The notes below the pieces were generated by a model, which had not been told where the DNA came from, made no database searches, and worked only from the letters and a program-made list of their open reading frames with translations. Shown piece after piece: positions 1 to 33,390 of a stretch of 64,000 bases of DNA. Source of the DNA: Chionis minor. Its lineage: Eukaryota; Chordata; Aves; Charadriiformes; Chionididae. Within the stretch, counting starts at the first letter, position 1, and the number at the start of each line of letters is the position of its first letter. A program made the position numbers and the translations under genes. Location: positions 547,829-611,828 of the forward strand of contig VZSF01001071.1 of NCBI GenBank assembly GCA_013398295.1, read 5' to 3'.

Positions 1-20182
<20,182 letters not shown>

Positions 20183-22288
20183 ATGGATTTGTGCTTGTGT
20201 CCCCCTGCAGAGAGAGAACTGTGGTTAAAATCACCATATCATAGTACTGCAGTGATACTTTATGGAACTATGCACACTTAATATTTATTAAGCCGGAACT
20301 GTTAGCTTCTGTGGGGTAAGAAAACAAGAAACACAAAGCTCAGTCAATTTTGTTTGAATATTCAACTGTACAGCGATTAGTTAGATAGACTCTGCTCTTC
20401 TGTATTCTTACCTAAAATAATAATTCTTGGACAAAACATTTTTTTCTTTAACAAGTAGTAAAATTAATCAGAGTGTGATTGGAAAGGAAGAAGTTTTATT
20501 AAACACAATACTCCAGTGTCTTTTTATTGCACTAAAAATAAATTTAGAACCTTGCAAACATAATTCTTCAAGATATTTCTTTCAGCAAACAAAAAGAACA
20601 CTGGTCAGAGCTTTCCATTTCTGACTTAGGCCTTCAAACGCTCTTCTTTCCAGTTCCATTCTGAAAACCAATGTTAGAAAAACATTTGGGTCTTTCCAGG
20701 TTTGCTGAGAATTGTTAACATATTCACTCTGCTTCAGGAAATATTGCCAACTCTGTAAATTACTTGTATAATTTCCATGACATGCATTATCAATAGAAAC
20801 AGATTTTCATATCAGATGTTTCTTCACAAATAAATACGCACAACTCTACTGTCCTTAAATTATTTCCTAACATAAAGCCATGCAACTCCATTTTCAGTAA
20901 AACTGCAAAAATCAGTAAGCAGCTCTGAAGCTGTGCAAGCTCCTTTTAATCAAGCAGCGAGAAAGTTGTACACGTCATTTCCTTTTGAAGTATGTTGGTT
21001 CAGCCAATGCTAAAAATTTGTTAATTTTTCACTTAAGTGTCTGTAAAATTCTCACTGCAGGCAGAACAATGTCCAATAGACAAGAAGCTACCATTTTACA
21101 TAGTTACTTTTCAGAGGAATACCACACTAAAAGAAGTATCAAATGTAGCTTTATAAAACTGCCTAACTTACTACTAAACATGCCTCTCATGTAAGACTTT
21201 CATGCCATAAGACTTAGGCCTAGTATGATTTAAATATTATAAATGTTAATGATTTAACAAATATAATTTCATTTACTGAATAAACAACTTACTTTTATTT
21301 ACTGAAAACAAACAAATGAATGATCACCGCAGCTCAACTATACTGAATATGCACAGTTAAGCTTATGCTTTAACAAAACCCACAAATCTACATACACATA
21401 TGTAGTAATACAGTGTATTTTATACACCTAGTTCGATTCACTAAACGTTAAATTCAGCTCATGTGTAAAAGACCAGCTACTCTCTTGTCCCTGGCTGACT
21501 TTGAGCTTAAGGCTCAAACAGACAACCGAACTGAAATAACTCGAAGCTAAGTTATATTGCCTTGCAACTAGGAAAGACGAAAGGGCTGACTCGGTTGCCC
21601 ACACGTTAGCACCTACTGCTACTTGAGATGACCTTGGGGATCCCTGACACCAAAAGGTGCTGTTAGATATAAAACAGGACCTACAGGGTATCCATGCAGT
21701 GCTGGAGCAGCAGATAAGAACTAAACAGAGCTAGACAGTTACGCATGTGCAACTCAACGGAGCCCTGCGTGACTACCCATAGCTATTTGCCATGCTTTAC
21801 AACTCAATGGATACTCAATGAGTAATGTCTTAAGCTCTTGCTATTAAGCAATTTGTTATTTTCTTCAACCTACTTACTTGTTCAAACAACAAGAACACAA
21901 CCAGTTGATTTTGCGCACATTATCTCAATTATAAACTAGAAACAAGTCGCCTAATTAAGGCCTTTGGCCTGACCACAGTCTGAGCAGGACTGTATTACTG
22001 AACTGCAGTTCTGGAACACTTAATTTCAAGTATGTGAGTAGTCCTACTGTAAAACTTCTTATTATCAAGGCCATCCAATATTTTGCAGAATCAATATCCA
22101 GCACACCCTACGTTACCCACTTCTTGGGGATCCTTAGCTCACACTCAGCCCACAGGGCTGACACGTCCCCCAAGAGAATAACTATTAACTATGAATTTTC
22201 TAATTTAAATAAATGTAGAATTCTCTATTTCCTTCCTCAAGCCATTTGATATCTAACTGATACCCATAATTCTTCAAGTTCTAATTGT

Positions 22289-22440
22289 AGAATCATAGAA
22301 TCACTTGGGTTGGAAGAGACCTTCAAGATCATCGAGTCCAACCATAAACCTATGCCCAAAACCACCCCTAAACCATGTCCCTCAGCACCACATCTACCCG
22401 TCTTTTAAATACCTCCAGGGATGGTGATTCCACCACTTTC
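22289..22440 (-). mobile_element. CR1 LINE 3' fragment
   Basis: The plus strand reads AGAATCATAGAATCACTTGG then GGTTGGAAGAGACCTTCAAG and ATCATCGAGTCCAACCATAA, the complement of a CR1 3' end. The fragment belongs to the subfamily with the CCATGTCCCTCAGCACCACA segment. It is short and diverged, with no ORF. Confidence 0.9.
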
Positions 22441-25400
22441 CAATTTCAATTCAATCGCTTCCGTTTAGACAAAAGCATAACTTGACTTTAAAAGCAGATT
22501 ATTTGTTAGTATAAAGAAAGATACGTTGGGATGTAACCATCTCAGTTACCTAACGAAAGCTTCTCCAGCCCACTACTTTTCAGAGTCCCACAAACATGCT
22601 GACAGTTTTGCCCCAGCTCTTCAAGAACAAAGATCACTCAGGTGCCCTCACAACTCAAGAGTTGTAACATGTTTTATCTTACATATAACTAAGAGAAAAT
22701 CTCCCTGCAACTCCATTCTTCAAGCTGTTCTGCAAACATAGACACCCTATTTCTGAGCAGCTCTACAGGAGTACGTGGGATGGCTCAAATTACACCAGTT
22801 TATTCTTTTACTCAAATTAATGTATTCTAATAAAAGCACATATTGATTGCTGCATGTCTGCATCTGCAAAGGTGTTCTTTCTAAAAACCTGTAATTGATT
22901 TAAGAGTACATATTCACCCTGAGATCCTGAAAATAAAGACCAAAAAAACCCCCTAAGCCTAAGAATCATTCTTATCTGTACACTTTTAAAATTCATATGT
23001 GCCTACCCATAGGAATTTTTCCTCCAGATAAATAACCATTGCATATACAAAGTGAAGCAAAGAAAAAACAGTATTTTTATAAAAAATTAAAAGACGTACA
23101 GTGGAGTACTTCAGGTACATAAGAAAAACATACCCTAGCTATTTCAGACAAGTCATTGGGATTGTTAATCTACTAAATACATGCGTATAATTGCTAAGAA
23201 ACCTTACCTTAAAATAGCTAGCCGGTACAATTTTTTTCAAAAAAAGCAATACTTACTTTAGAAAGCAAAAAGGTAAGCAAGAAATATTGCTCATGTATTA
23301 AAACTTTACATACATTTTCACTAGCGGTGTTTAAAAGAAAAATTCTGAAGTACAGAATTAAAGGAGGAAACTTAATTGTTATAAACATCCATTTCTTGAG
23401 GAAGTGCACAGCATTTTAATACAAAAATATTTACAATAAACTTGCAGAAATCTCTTATCTGGAATCCAAGTACAATTAACAATCTCAACTGTGTACTCTG
23501 GCAGTCTGAGGTTAGATTTTGGAATTTGAACATTCTGACCCTGGTTTTGGTCCAACCATGACAGGTCTTTGGGTAAGGCACACGTGCTTCTGCGATACAG
23601 GTAAGACTGAGTTAAGGAACACAAATCTAGTTCTAACAGCCAAGTTCTATTAGCAGTCTGAGACATTTAAATAGGTTCACTGACTCATTTGAATGTAAAC
23701 ATTCTTGTAGATTCTCCCTCTAGGAACCTGGCAAGCAAACAAAAATTTTCAGAATTCCACTTAGTATTTCCTCCCACTTAATTTGAGCGTTTATGAACCT
23801 CATCTGCTGAATCAAAGGCCTGTCTGGAACTTCTTCCCCAAGGACTCTAACCACAGGTTTAGGAAAAATTAGGACGAAAAAAGGGACTTGCCAACACCTT
23901 TAGGAAAGGAATCTAACCTTCTCTGATATTCTTGATTTCTCAAAAGATTCCTACCGCAGTAGTCATGCAATGATGTTAACTTGTCAAGTGATCCTGCAGG
24001 ACAGGACAGAGCAGCAGTATTGTCAACAGTTATTCCTACTGAAAAGGTCACATTCCCTTTCTAGGAAGACTATTTTCAAAATTATCTTCATTCTTCATGC
24101 ACAGTGAAATGTCACTAGTCTGTCCAGTGCTGACAATAAATTGACAGAACTCAGCTTGTCATTCATTCTTCCATTGATAGAGCATTTTCCATTACCAAGA
24201 AATTGCAGACGCTGAGAAATAGTAAGTTGTTGTTTGAAAAACTGCTAACTGCAACTAAAGCACAGTCTTCTCTCCTTCTCTTCTTGCTTCTTGACACCAG
24301 ACTGCAACTTCTTGGCTCCTGCTGCAAGCTCCACTGGCTGCCTCCTAACTGCAAAAGCAAATCTACGTGCAGTTTCGAAACTCTGAAAGACTGGAGTATT
24401 TACAGTCTGAAAAACTGACACGCTTGACCTTGCAAGGTAGGTAACTGCTACAAAAATTCCTATTTGAAATTATCTGAGATAATACAGCTTTATTGTTTCA
24501 ATCTCCAGAGATAAAACTTTAGCCAAAAGCATCTTGTCAGACGCCACCTCTCTTTTGGCATGACATCCAGTTCCACTTGTTGGCTCCAGGGATGGACCTC
24601 CAGCAAGTTTTCAGAGGCTCATCTATATGCAGTACGCTGTATTAGGGCTAGATGCTTGAATCCTGTTTGCAAAAGCCTTTTTTTCAGTAACATCATCACC
24701 CCCCAAAAGAAATCGGTTGCCAAGAACGAAAGCAGTGAAGGGTAAGATGCAATCAACACGCAAAAGAAAACATGGGCACAGGAGAAGCAAGGAAGATAGT
24801 GAGAGTACTGTTCTGTTACCCGTGGTTAGCACCATCCTTCAATACAGGTTCAATACCGCTGCGATAGAGCAAATACATCAGGGAAAAATGTTTGAAAGAA
24901 GTGAGAAGACTGGAAAGAAAAGAGAGGGCATGATTTTTCAACTCTCCAATGGTCTAAAAATAAGTGTTAGGGTCTGGTGCGAAATTTCTGCCCTAAGTGG
25001 CAAAACTGCTTTGAAATATCGTATGTAGATTCCTGGGGCAACTTCCCCTCACCTCCAAAAAACTCCATCGTGGGGTTTTGAGCTAGCGAGACAATTCACT
25101 AATTTAATTTTTATAAAATCACCTAGGACTTTTAAAAGTCCTATATGATACTAAGAAACACTGCTCACATTAAGTTTCTTTATTTCTCCCATCCTTATTC
25201 CAATTATCTTTTTTCCTGCCTTAGAACTGCCGCTGTCTATCATCATCATTGATGTAGAATGGTGTATTGTTTACCAGCGGGCAACATGAGTGGAAGTGAC
25301 TGAAAAAATGCATCATCACCCACCAGAAAGACGACAAAATTATTTTCTCATTCTACAAACCCTACAGTCACCTTGAAAAACTAATTTCAAAGTTTTGGCT

Positions 25401-27211
25401 ATCCATCTACTTCACTGAAAAAAAAAAGGAAGATTAGAATAAAGCAAGTAACAACTAATAACAAAGAGAAACTATGTAACACACTAATGAATGCCAAAAA
25501 TACAAAGACTAGAAACCAGTAATGAAGTTTATACTAAAATTATGCCTCTGACAGACTTACTGAAATGTCAAGGTCAACACCTAAAAAAGCCTGATAAGAA
25601 GGTGTCAATCACAAAATATTTTCACCAAAAAATATTTACACTTCTTTCTCCAAGTGCAAAAATACCTTTTGAAGGCAATCAAGTGTTTCAGATCATGAAA
25701 ATAATGCAACCGCTACCTTCAAAGCTGAAAAGCTTTATAGGAGGATACTGGAGTCATTTTCACATAATAGTGGTTTATTTCTGCAGTAAAAGAAAAAAAT
25801 ATAATGAGCATTATCTCCAGACCTTAAAGTGTATTAAAATAATCAAACATTTTATTAGACAGTCTCTTGGGAACAGGATGTCACTCCTCTATCTAAATCT
25901 AACCTAATGTAATCTAATGTAACCTAAATCTAACCTGAGATGCTAAAAAAACCCATTTGCTTGCATTTTTTATGACTGACCCGTGATTTTCAGAAAATTA
26001 ACTTGCAAAGCTCTTTTTCTTTGCTGAATTGTGAGCCCAACTCTAAACATAATTGAGTTCCCATAATCTGTACATACACACAAACATAATAAAACACAAC
26101 TGATGCAATTGTGAACTCTTGTCTATTTTAAACGCTGCATAAAATTCAATTTACTGTATAACGGATTTGGTAGAATTGAAACTTATTCTTCATTTTGACC
26201 TTCCAACATGAGAGGTCAAGGAACCAGCCTTAGGGAAACAAAACTATTCCAAAGATTTGGTTTTAAAATAACTTTATTAAAAATATTAATCATGTAACAA
26301 AGAAAAAGAATTCAAAATAATGCAATAAATAAGAAAGAAACAGCTATTATATTTTTATAAACTTAAAGAATCTTAGTACAGAAAATATTAAAGCTTTAAG
26401 AATTTAAGAAACTCTTAACAGGTCATCAAGTTGTTCAGGATAAACTATGTAGGAGTTTCAGATGTTAGGTGGCATTCCACCTGCACGTGGGAGCCTGACT
26501 GACCATCAGTTCAATGCCATAGAGAGCGCATGTGGGAACAACCCTTCTGTTATTACGCAATTATAAATACTACATTGCATTAACAGCAAAACAGCACACA
26601 AACAAACAAATTTTGTTAAGGCCCCTCTTAGCAGATCTCACCTAACCTAAATTATTAGCAGTCTGCAGTTACCCGCTCCAGTCAAGAGTGGAGCCATATA
26701 TCAGGCCCAGCTATTGGGTCTTTGACCTCACAGCCTGCTCCAGCAGCTAACGAAGAAATACTCGCAGCTTCTACAGTTCTAACCTTTAATCACTTCCTCA
26801 CATGTCCAGGGAAGGTCATTCTAGCCTCATTTAGACTAAAAGCTTTAACGTATAAAATGTATCTTCTACAACATTCTAAGCCTTAATAACAAACCTAAAC
26901 ACAAGCATTACTGAACCACACCTGGCTTTCTTTTGCACTTCCCTTATTTCAGTTTAGCATGGTTTTTCTGCACATTGGAGCTCTGGTCCATGCTAAGGGC
27001 TCCTGCCTACAGCTAAGAGGGCTACATGTTGGGACACCAAGAGAGGACTTTTTTCAAGCCGATGTCTAGCACAGCTCCAGCATGAATCTGGCTTTAGCGA
27101 CGCTTTCCTGTAACATTGGACACTTGCCAGAGCACTTCCCATGAACCCAGCACGCAACACCTGGGTGGGCGGGAGGACGGTGCAATCTTCCTCTGACGCA
27201 AAGTCAGAATT

Positions 27212-27290
27212 TGGCTAGCTATATATATCAAACATATATATACACACATGCACATCTAAAAAATAATAAATAAACACACACGCACACACC
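27212..27290. repeat. Compound TA/CA microsatellite
   Basis: TATATATA runs pass into CACACA and ACACGCACACAC runs, with a short AATAAATAA block between them. Confidence 0.7.
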
Positions 27291-27317
27291 CGCCTCCCAG
27301 ATATTATACACCTGGAG

Positions 27318-27380
27318 CTATAAATTAAATTTATAAAATTTATATTTATAAAATAAATAAAATTTATAAAAACTATAAAA
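27318..27380. repeat. AT-rich TTTATAAAA tandem-like tract
   Basis: The unit AATTTATAAA and its variants recur several times in a row, giving an imperfect AT-rich repeat. Confidence 0.6.
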
Positions 27381-28559
27381 AGTCCGCATTAAAAGGCACT
27401 GTATGTTATAGATACAATAGCAAATAGAATGTGTATATGAAAGAAATATTAGCCCACTTCCCCTATGAATAAACGACTGTGGAACTGTCCACTTGGCTAT
27501 TTCTTTAACAGTCTTCTGATACTGGAACCAACCAACGCTAAGTGGCAAGAGCACTTGATTAAACGTAACATATAGAGGCTTCCCAACACTTAAAAAGTAA
27601 CCAAGAGACAAAATCTTATTCTTCGTGGTATAAGTTTAAGCATCTAATATTAAATCTGCCCACTGCAGCACCCTTCTCCAAACTGCAACAGATCATATGC
27701 ATCATGATGCCAAGGTTGTTTTACCTTGACTTTATCTCTCAGTGGTCTTACTTCCATTCTTGTTTTTACTTACATGATCAAAGAAGCTTTAAAAATCAAT
27801 CGCCTATAACGAACTCTGAATTACTTTTGTCAATTCTTACTTTAGAACTGCACTTTATCTCTTTTATTTTTCTTTGCTTACCCATCCTTTTTCTAGTCTT
27901 TATCCCTAAAATCCTTTTTGAGACGGATGGAAGTTCTTTTCTATAGACCTTTTCTCACTTTTTGGATATAAATTCCAGATAGATTCTACCTTTGGCATAA
28001 AACAGCTTCATACCTTTTTTGCTTCTAGGGCCCTAAGAACTCCAGTACAACTAACATCACTCATTAATCCTCTTGATTTTTCAAAGCCTGCCCTTCTAAA
28101 ATTAAGAATTTCAAACCCATCTCTGTTTAGTCCTCTGTTTTATTTCTATTTATTTAATCTAATTAAAAATGTGATCCAAGATCACGAGCTAACAAACTAG
28201 CTCTTCTCAGATTTTTTCATGCTATTTAGGGAGAGCAAGTCTAAAGCAATTCAGTGCTTACCTGGTAAGCTTACAGCAGTTGTATGTAAGAACAACTGGA
28301 TCACTGTATGTCCTTCCCAAATGATGCTGTTATCCGTATCTAAGAAAGAAATCCACCTGTGATATAATTCCTGACAGTGTATATCAGTAAGTGATACCCT
28401 TATCCAAATCCAACTCTTGTGGTCTATGGCAGACACCATAAAAAGCTCTTATAATTTTCTTTTCTCAAAGCAATGATACGCTTGACTTCTTTTTTATCCA
28501 CGTAATCTCTTCCTCTTACTTTACAGTCCATCACATCACTGTGTCCTTCTGTCACATTC

Positions 28560-28591
28560 TGACAGAATGACAATCTTGCGTCATTCTGTCA
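28560..28591. repeat. Perfect 12-bp inverted repeat with 8-nt loop
   Basis: TGACAGAATGAC at 28560-28571 is followed by an 8-nt spacer and its exact complement GTCATTCTGTCA at 28580-28591. A 12-bp direct repeat, TTCTGTCACATT, occurs at 28547-28558 and 28584-28595, so the hairpin may have arisen by a local templated duplication. No function is assigned. Confidence 0.85.
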
Positions 28592-29426
28592 CATTTATTT
28601 CTCATATCTGGACACTATTAGCTCTCCTACCTCACATTCAGCGGGACAATTATTCCTCCAAGTTTCCCTTACTCCAGGTCTGCTTTCACCATCCTTCAGC
28701 ATCAGTTCAGGCCGAGCAGTTCCTGACGGTGCACAAACACAATTGTCTACAGCCCTTGCTCGGTTCCTAACCAGGAGAAAAAGCTCTGTGCTAGTTCTGC
28801 CCTCTCTTTTTATCCACCAACATTACAAATTTCATCTCCACAAGGAAATACGAGGCAAACCTCCCATCTCCATCTTTGGTTTCCCAAGTATTCTTTCTCG
28901 GCCTTAAAATCGTAACTGGCCATCCAGCTCAGCTGACAGCTTCACACCTCCCCTGCGCAGCCCAGCACAGAACTCTCCAACACCACACAAATTTAACTCC
29001 TGTCAAAAGCCGCAAATCCATCCTTCCCCGGGCCCCCCCCCCGCTCCGTGATCAGCCATTTATAAACCAGGTGCCTGGAAAACACAACCCGGGGGAATGC
29101 GACGCCACGGCGGCCCCGCACTCAGGGAGAACCGGCGACAGGGCCCTCCCCCAACCCCCCTCGCACCCCCTTCNCAGCCAACGGCGGCGGCCGCTGGGCG
29201 GGAGAGCGCCCGAGCGCACCGCCCCTGCCCCGCCGCGCCGCGCCGCTTCTCCCGGCGGGGCAGGACGGGGCGGGAACCTCCGCCGGAGCCCGGCGTAACG
29301 GTCCCACCCGCCGCCGCAGCTCTCCTCAGCGGGGAGGCGCGCAGGGCTCTGCCCGCCGAAAGGGGTGGCGGGGGTGGGCAGGCGGCGGCGGCGGCCATCC
29401 CCATCCCCTTCCTCCCCAAGCTTACC

Positions 29427-29500
29427 TTCCCCGCCAGCGGCGGCGGCTCCTCCTCCCTCCAGCGAGGCGAGGGAAGATGCCGCCGCGCTCAGGCGCCTCC
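29427..29500 (-). other. RCBTB2: Probable non-coding first exon of RCBTB2 (end approximate upstream)
   Basis: On the minus strand GGGGAAG|GTAAGC is a near-perfect donor, with the exon side ending at about 29426. It sits inside the CpG island and is the best donor there. The transcription start is unknown and the upper boundary given is a guess. An alternative donor, GCGGTAG|GTGGAT, lies near 29569. RNA data would settle this. Confidence 0.45.
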
Positions 29501-29511
29501 TCGGCCGCGAC

Positions 29512-29546
29512 GGGAGGGAGAGAGGGAGGCGGGGGAGGGAAGGGGG
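29512..29546 (+). promoter_or_regulatory. Potential G-quadruplex motif in the CpG island
   Basis: Plus-strand G-runs occur at 29512-29514, 29516-29518, 29524-29526, 29531-29535, 29537-29539 and 29542-29546, with loops of 1 to 5 nt. This fits the G3+N1-7 rule. It lies on the template strand relative to RCBTB2, close to the expected start. The motif is seen in sequence only; folding is inferred. Confidence 0.5.
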
Positions 29547-30015
29547 TTAGCGCCTCCCAGGGATCCACCTACCGCGGCCCCAGCCTGGGGAGCGGCGGCC
29601 TCTGTCCGGCGGGGCCGGCGTAGGTGGGGCTGGAGAGATGCGGGGGCCGGGCCCCAGCTGCGGAGCGGCTGCTTCCTGGGGCGCAGGGCTGCTCTCCCGC
29701 TGGGATGAGGCGAGGAGAGGCCGTGAGGGACCCTTCTGTGTCAGCCCTGCCAAGGCCTGTCTCTTGTGTTGATATGGCCGCCCTGGGAAAGACTTGGATG
29801 CTGAGAGCGAGCACGGCGTTGAGGGAGGTGCCACCACTTCCCACCAAGGCTCAAGCTGTTGCCTGGGCCTAAATACATGTGACAACAACAAGTAGTGAGA
29901 CACACACTCAAAGACGGCTGTTAAGGGAATGTCAAATGTTGCCATGCTGTTCCAATGTGCAGCAATTTATTCTTTTCCCCGAGAGAAGCAAGAGGACAGA
30001 AGTATTATTCTATTT

Positions 30016-30262
30016 CATAGAATCATAGAATGGTTAGAGTTGGAATGGACCTTAAAGATCACCTAGTTCCAACCCCCTGCCCTGGGCAGGGACACCTCCC
30101 ACTAGCCCAGGTTTTTCAAAGCCCCATCCAACCTGGCCTTGAACACTTCAGGGATGGGGCATCCACAGCTTCTCTGGGCAACCTGTTCCAGTGCCTCACC
30201 ACTCTGGCAGTAAAGAATTTCTTGCTTATATCTAATCTACCCTCATTTCTCCTCACATTTGT
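30016..30262 (-). mobile_element. CR1 LINE 3' fragment
   Basis: The plus strand starts CATAGAATCATAGAATGG, the complement of the CR1 tail. It continues through the complement of the 3'UTR (GGACCTTAAAGATCACCTAG, CTTCTCTGGGCAACCTGTTC). It lacks ORF2 sequence and lies just outside the CpG island. Confidence 0.93.
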
Positions 30263-33070
30263 GTTTAAAATTGAGCGTTCCTAAAGAGGGTAGACTTGAA
30301 AAGTTTTCCTAAAAATGACAACCTGGCTGTTTTACTTGGTTATGTCTCTTACCTTGGGTGTGATAACACCCTGCTGTTTTGCTGTGGTGTGTGTTCAGAG
30401 ACATTTGCTGTGGTACCCAATGATATTGTTGAGTTATTGCTGTGGAAACATTATTCAAAAGGATAAAAGTTTGCTCTGGGGCTAAGGAACTAACTTTCTA
30501 TTGAAAATTAAATTCCTTTATCACCTAGGGGAGGTGCCAGTTTTTCCAGTGGGAATGACAGTCTCATAAGGATGTTTTGATATTTTAAAGATTGATGTAC
30601 TTGGATACGAGACTGGATATCCGAAAATGAGGTAGAAGTACCTAAAGTAGCAAAGTAACCAAAGGAGTAGAGACAACGTTCTCCATACATGCTGCATTGT
30701 ATGACAGTCTCCAGTGATACCCTACAGCTGCCTCGCATCCTTTTCTTCACATATATAATACACGAAGTGCCTCTATCGCTGTACCAACTACCAATGCTCT
30801 TTCCTAATGTGCTCCCCTAACGCATGCATGTTCTCTGCCACTGACTGTGGCATTCTGTGGAGTCACTGTCTCCTTTTAGGTTCTCAACTATTTTTTACGC
30901 TTCAGAATGTGTTCAACTTCCTATGCATGCATCCTGAACGCATTGTAACCTGCAAAGGGTATATGTTTTCTGTTTTGTTCGCTCAGTTACTTCGGTTCTT
31001 CCAGTTGAGAGTATTTTTTGCTAGGAGTGGTTTCTTCATTCGAAATAGGTATCCATAATGATTTGTGTGGAGTGTGGGATGGAAGACAATGAATTTTTTG
31101 GGCACTGAGCTCAACAAGAACTGTATGTGGTGCCTGATAGTTTTGTTTTCTCTTTAGGTAGAATAACATGATGACTCTGTAACACAAAGCAACTTTTTGT
31201 CTGTTACCATGTTCCCTTCTCAGTTTTGTGTTTTCTTGAATGCAGTTCATGGGGAAAAATTTGCTGGATCTCAGATGTATGTGTAAGTATAATAATATAC
31301 CTGATAATTTTGGTCAAGCAGACAGTGGTAGCAAGACCCAGTGGAAGTTGAAGCTATTCATTTTCAGACTGGCAACAAAGCAAAGAGTAATTGTCCCCTA
31401 AAACAAGTTTCATCTTGGGCTGTAAGCTGTGTATTGATTCTCCAGTGAACATTTTAAAACAGTTTGGATATTTTTCTAAAAGTTACGCACTCAAGGAAGT
31501 GCTGTGTACTGTGTTAGGCTGAAGGTCACACTTAGAGTCAATGGAACAGATGGTGTATTTGACCCACTGAAACGAAGTGCCGTGTAATTCAGTGAAGTCC
31601 TTAAATCTAGAAGGAACGGATGTAGATGTACAAGCAGGGAAACTGTGTTCTGGAACATTTAGCTAAAGGATTAAAGTTGGTGAACAACAAGTGAAAGTGT
31701 AATGCCAGAGGATGTAGAAGTGAAAGAGGCTAGTGTCATTTCTGAATGTATAAAGAGAGGGAACAGTAGTTAAAAGGTAATTTGCCTCCAGTAATTAGTA
31801 TTTTAAGGCAGCGAGTGGGAGACTGCATAGAATGCTATTATATATTTTGACAGAGAAGTAAAAAATGGGGTAGGCTGCATGAAGATGATCAATGGTTTGA
31901 AAAATAGAGACACTTAAAGAGATTATTTGTTTAGTCTATTGAAAACGGTTTAAAGGTGATTACAGTTTATAGGTTCCTTACAATGAGAAAACATTAGGTA
32001 CTGAGTGACATTTTAATTTAGCGGAAAAAAGCCATAACAAGAAGGAATAGAGAGAAATTAAAGACACAGGAATTCAAATCAGAAATGGAGCGCAAATTTC
32101 TGACAGTGAAAGTGGTCTCTGGTTTTTTGTCCCTTCAAGTAAAAACCTGATGCAGTTATTTCTGCCTTTCATTACATGCTGGTTCTACACGTCTCATTTT
32201 CTTCCCTTCATTTGAGCTGTCTCTGGTTTGCTTTTCTTCTTTCCTAAATGTAATGCTAGATTTAGAACTCTACAGCACTGAATTTCAGGGAATATGCTCC
32301 TCCCTCATCTTGCAGACACTCTTGTGAGTATGTACCAGGATTGTATTTCCCTTCTTTCTCCAGTAGCAATGTATTGTTGGCCTCTGCAGTTGCAGCTTTC
32401 AATCTCTTTCTTAATTTACTTTTCATTTGAATTTCTGCGTTTTCCCTTGGTCTTCAGAATAATATTTGATTGAAGTTGAGCTAATTTTCTTTTCTGATTA
32501 ACTGATGTTTATTTTCCTTTAATTTGGCAGGATTATTTTGTGTGCTGTAAAAATATAATTAGACATTAAATGAGAATGTAGCAGGAATCATAAACGGTTG
32601 TAAATCGGTGAACTGACTTACCGGTCCGAGCACCAAAGTACTCCAGGCAGGATTTCAGTTGCTTCTCTTCAGCACTATGTCTTCAGCATGAAGTTGTTTA
32701 TTTTTTCAATATTTAAGCACCATTTCAGCACAGCAGTTGTGTTTCAGGATGCAAGTTCTCCAAGCAGGGTCGCTTGCCTTTGCAGAATGTGCATTCTGCA
32801 GGTCCTCCAGGAGTCACTGGGCAGATGTGTAGGCCAGCCTGAGCTGTCGTAAATAGGCGCCACGCTGCAGTGGTCTGGAGCCTCCCATACGGTCCTTTTG
32901 GAGATCATACTCTTCTGTGACTACAAAACTGAAAGCAGCATAGAGCATGGCCATGTTCTCCTCCAGGACTGCAAAGAAAAGGAAGGGCTCAGCCCATGTA
33001 GTTCATGCAGGGATAGATTTTGCCTCCAAACACTTTGTTTATAGTACCCAGTCTCCTACACCTCGGTATA

Positions 33071-33390
33071 ATCACAGAATCAAACAGAATCATGAATCAC
33101 AGAATGGTAGGGGTTGGAAGGGACCTCTGGAGAGCATCGAGTCCAAACCCCCCTGCCATAGCAGGTTCACCTAGAGCAGGCTGGATAGGAATGCATCCAG
33201 GTGGGTTTTGAATATCTCCAGAGAAGGAGACTCCACAGCTTCTCTGGGCAGCCCGTTCCAGTGCTCTGCCACCCTCAAAGTAAAGAAGTTTCTCCTGTTG
33301 TTGAGATGGAATTTCCTGTGTTCCAGTTTGCGCCCATTTCCCCTGTCCTGTTACCAGGCACCACTGAAAAGAGTCTGGCCCCAAATCATA
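33071..33390 (-). mobile_element. CR1 LINE 3' fragment, ATCACAGAATC-type tail
   Basis: The tail is of the ATCACAGAATC type. It is followed by GGTTGGAAGGGACCTCTGGA and CTTCTCTGGGCAGCCCGTTC. This differs from the ATCATAGAATC copies and suggests another CR1 subfamily, shared with the copy at 60.1 kb. Confidence 0.92.

Larger units (their letters stand above)
20205..29426 (-). other. RCBTB2: Large 5' intron(s) of RCBTB2
   Basis: This is about 9.2 kb between the start-codon exon and the proposed first exon. It may hide further non-coding 5' exons that cannot be recognised from sequence alone. It contains a CR1 fragment (22289-22440), a mixed microsatellite (27212-27290), an AT-rich tract (27318-27380) and a hairpin (28560-28591). 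The open frames at 24717-25028 and 25491-25907 show no family features. Confidence 0.6.
29020..29720. promoter_or_regulatory. RCBTB2: CpG island, likely RCBTB2 promoter
   Basis: GC content rises sharply from the AT-rich surroundings and CpG is not depleted (many CCGCCG, GCGCCG and CGGCGG words). It is the only large CpG island in the window and lies upstream of the start-codon exon in the gene's orientation. It contains GGGGCGGGAA (29267-29276), which fits Sp1 and E2F-type sites, plus several GGCGGG boxes. No TATA box is evident, as expected for a broad promoter. One N at 29174 marks sequencing uncertainty. A divergent plus-strand transcript is possible but unsupported. Confidence 0.85.

Noticed and set aside
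25491..25907. 138-codon plus-strand frame
   Set aside because: It lies in the large 5' intron. It is rich in Lys and Ile from AT-rich DNA and has no recognisable family.
26260..26300. AATAAAG on the minus strand as an intronic polyadenylation site
   Set aside because: The hexamer is common in AT-rich intron DNA. No supporting downstream GU-rich element or exon context was seen.
29097..29708. 203-codon plus-strand open frame in the CpG island
   Set aside because: It crosses the N and is made almost entirely of Ala, Pro, Arg and Gly as expected from GC-rich DNA. Other frames are open at the same place on both strands, and no domain is visible.
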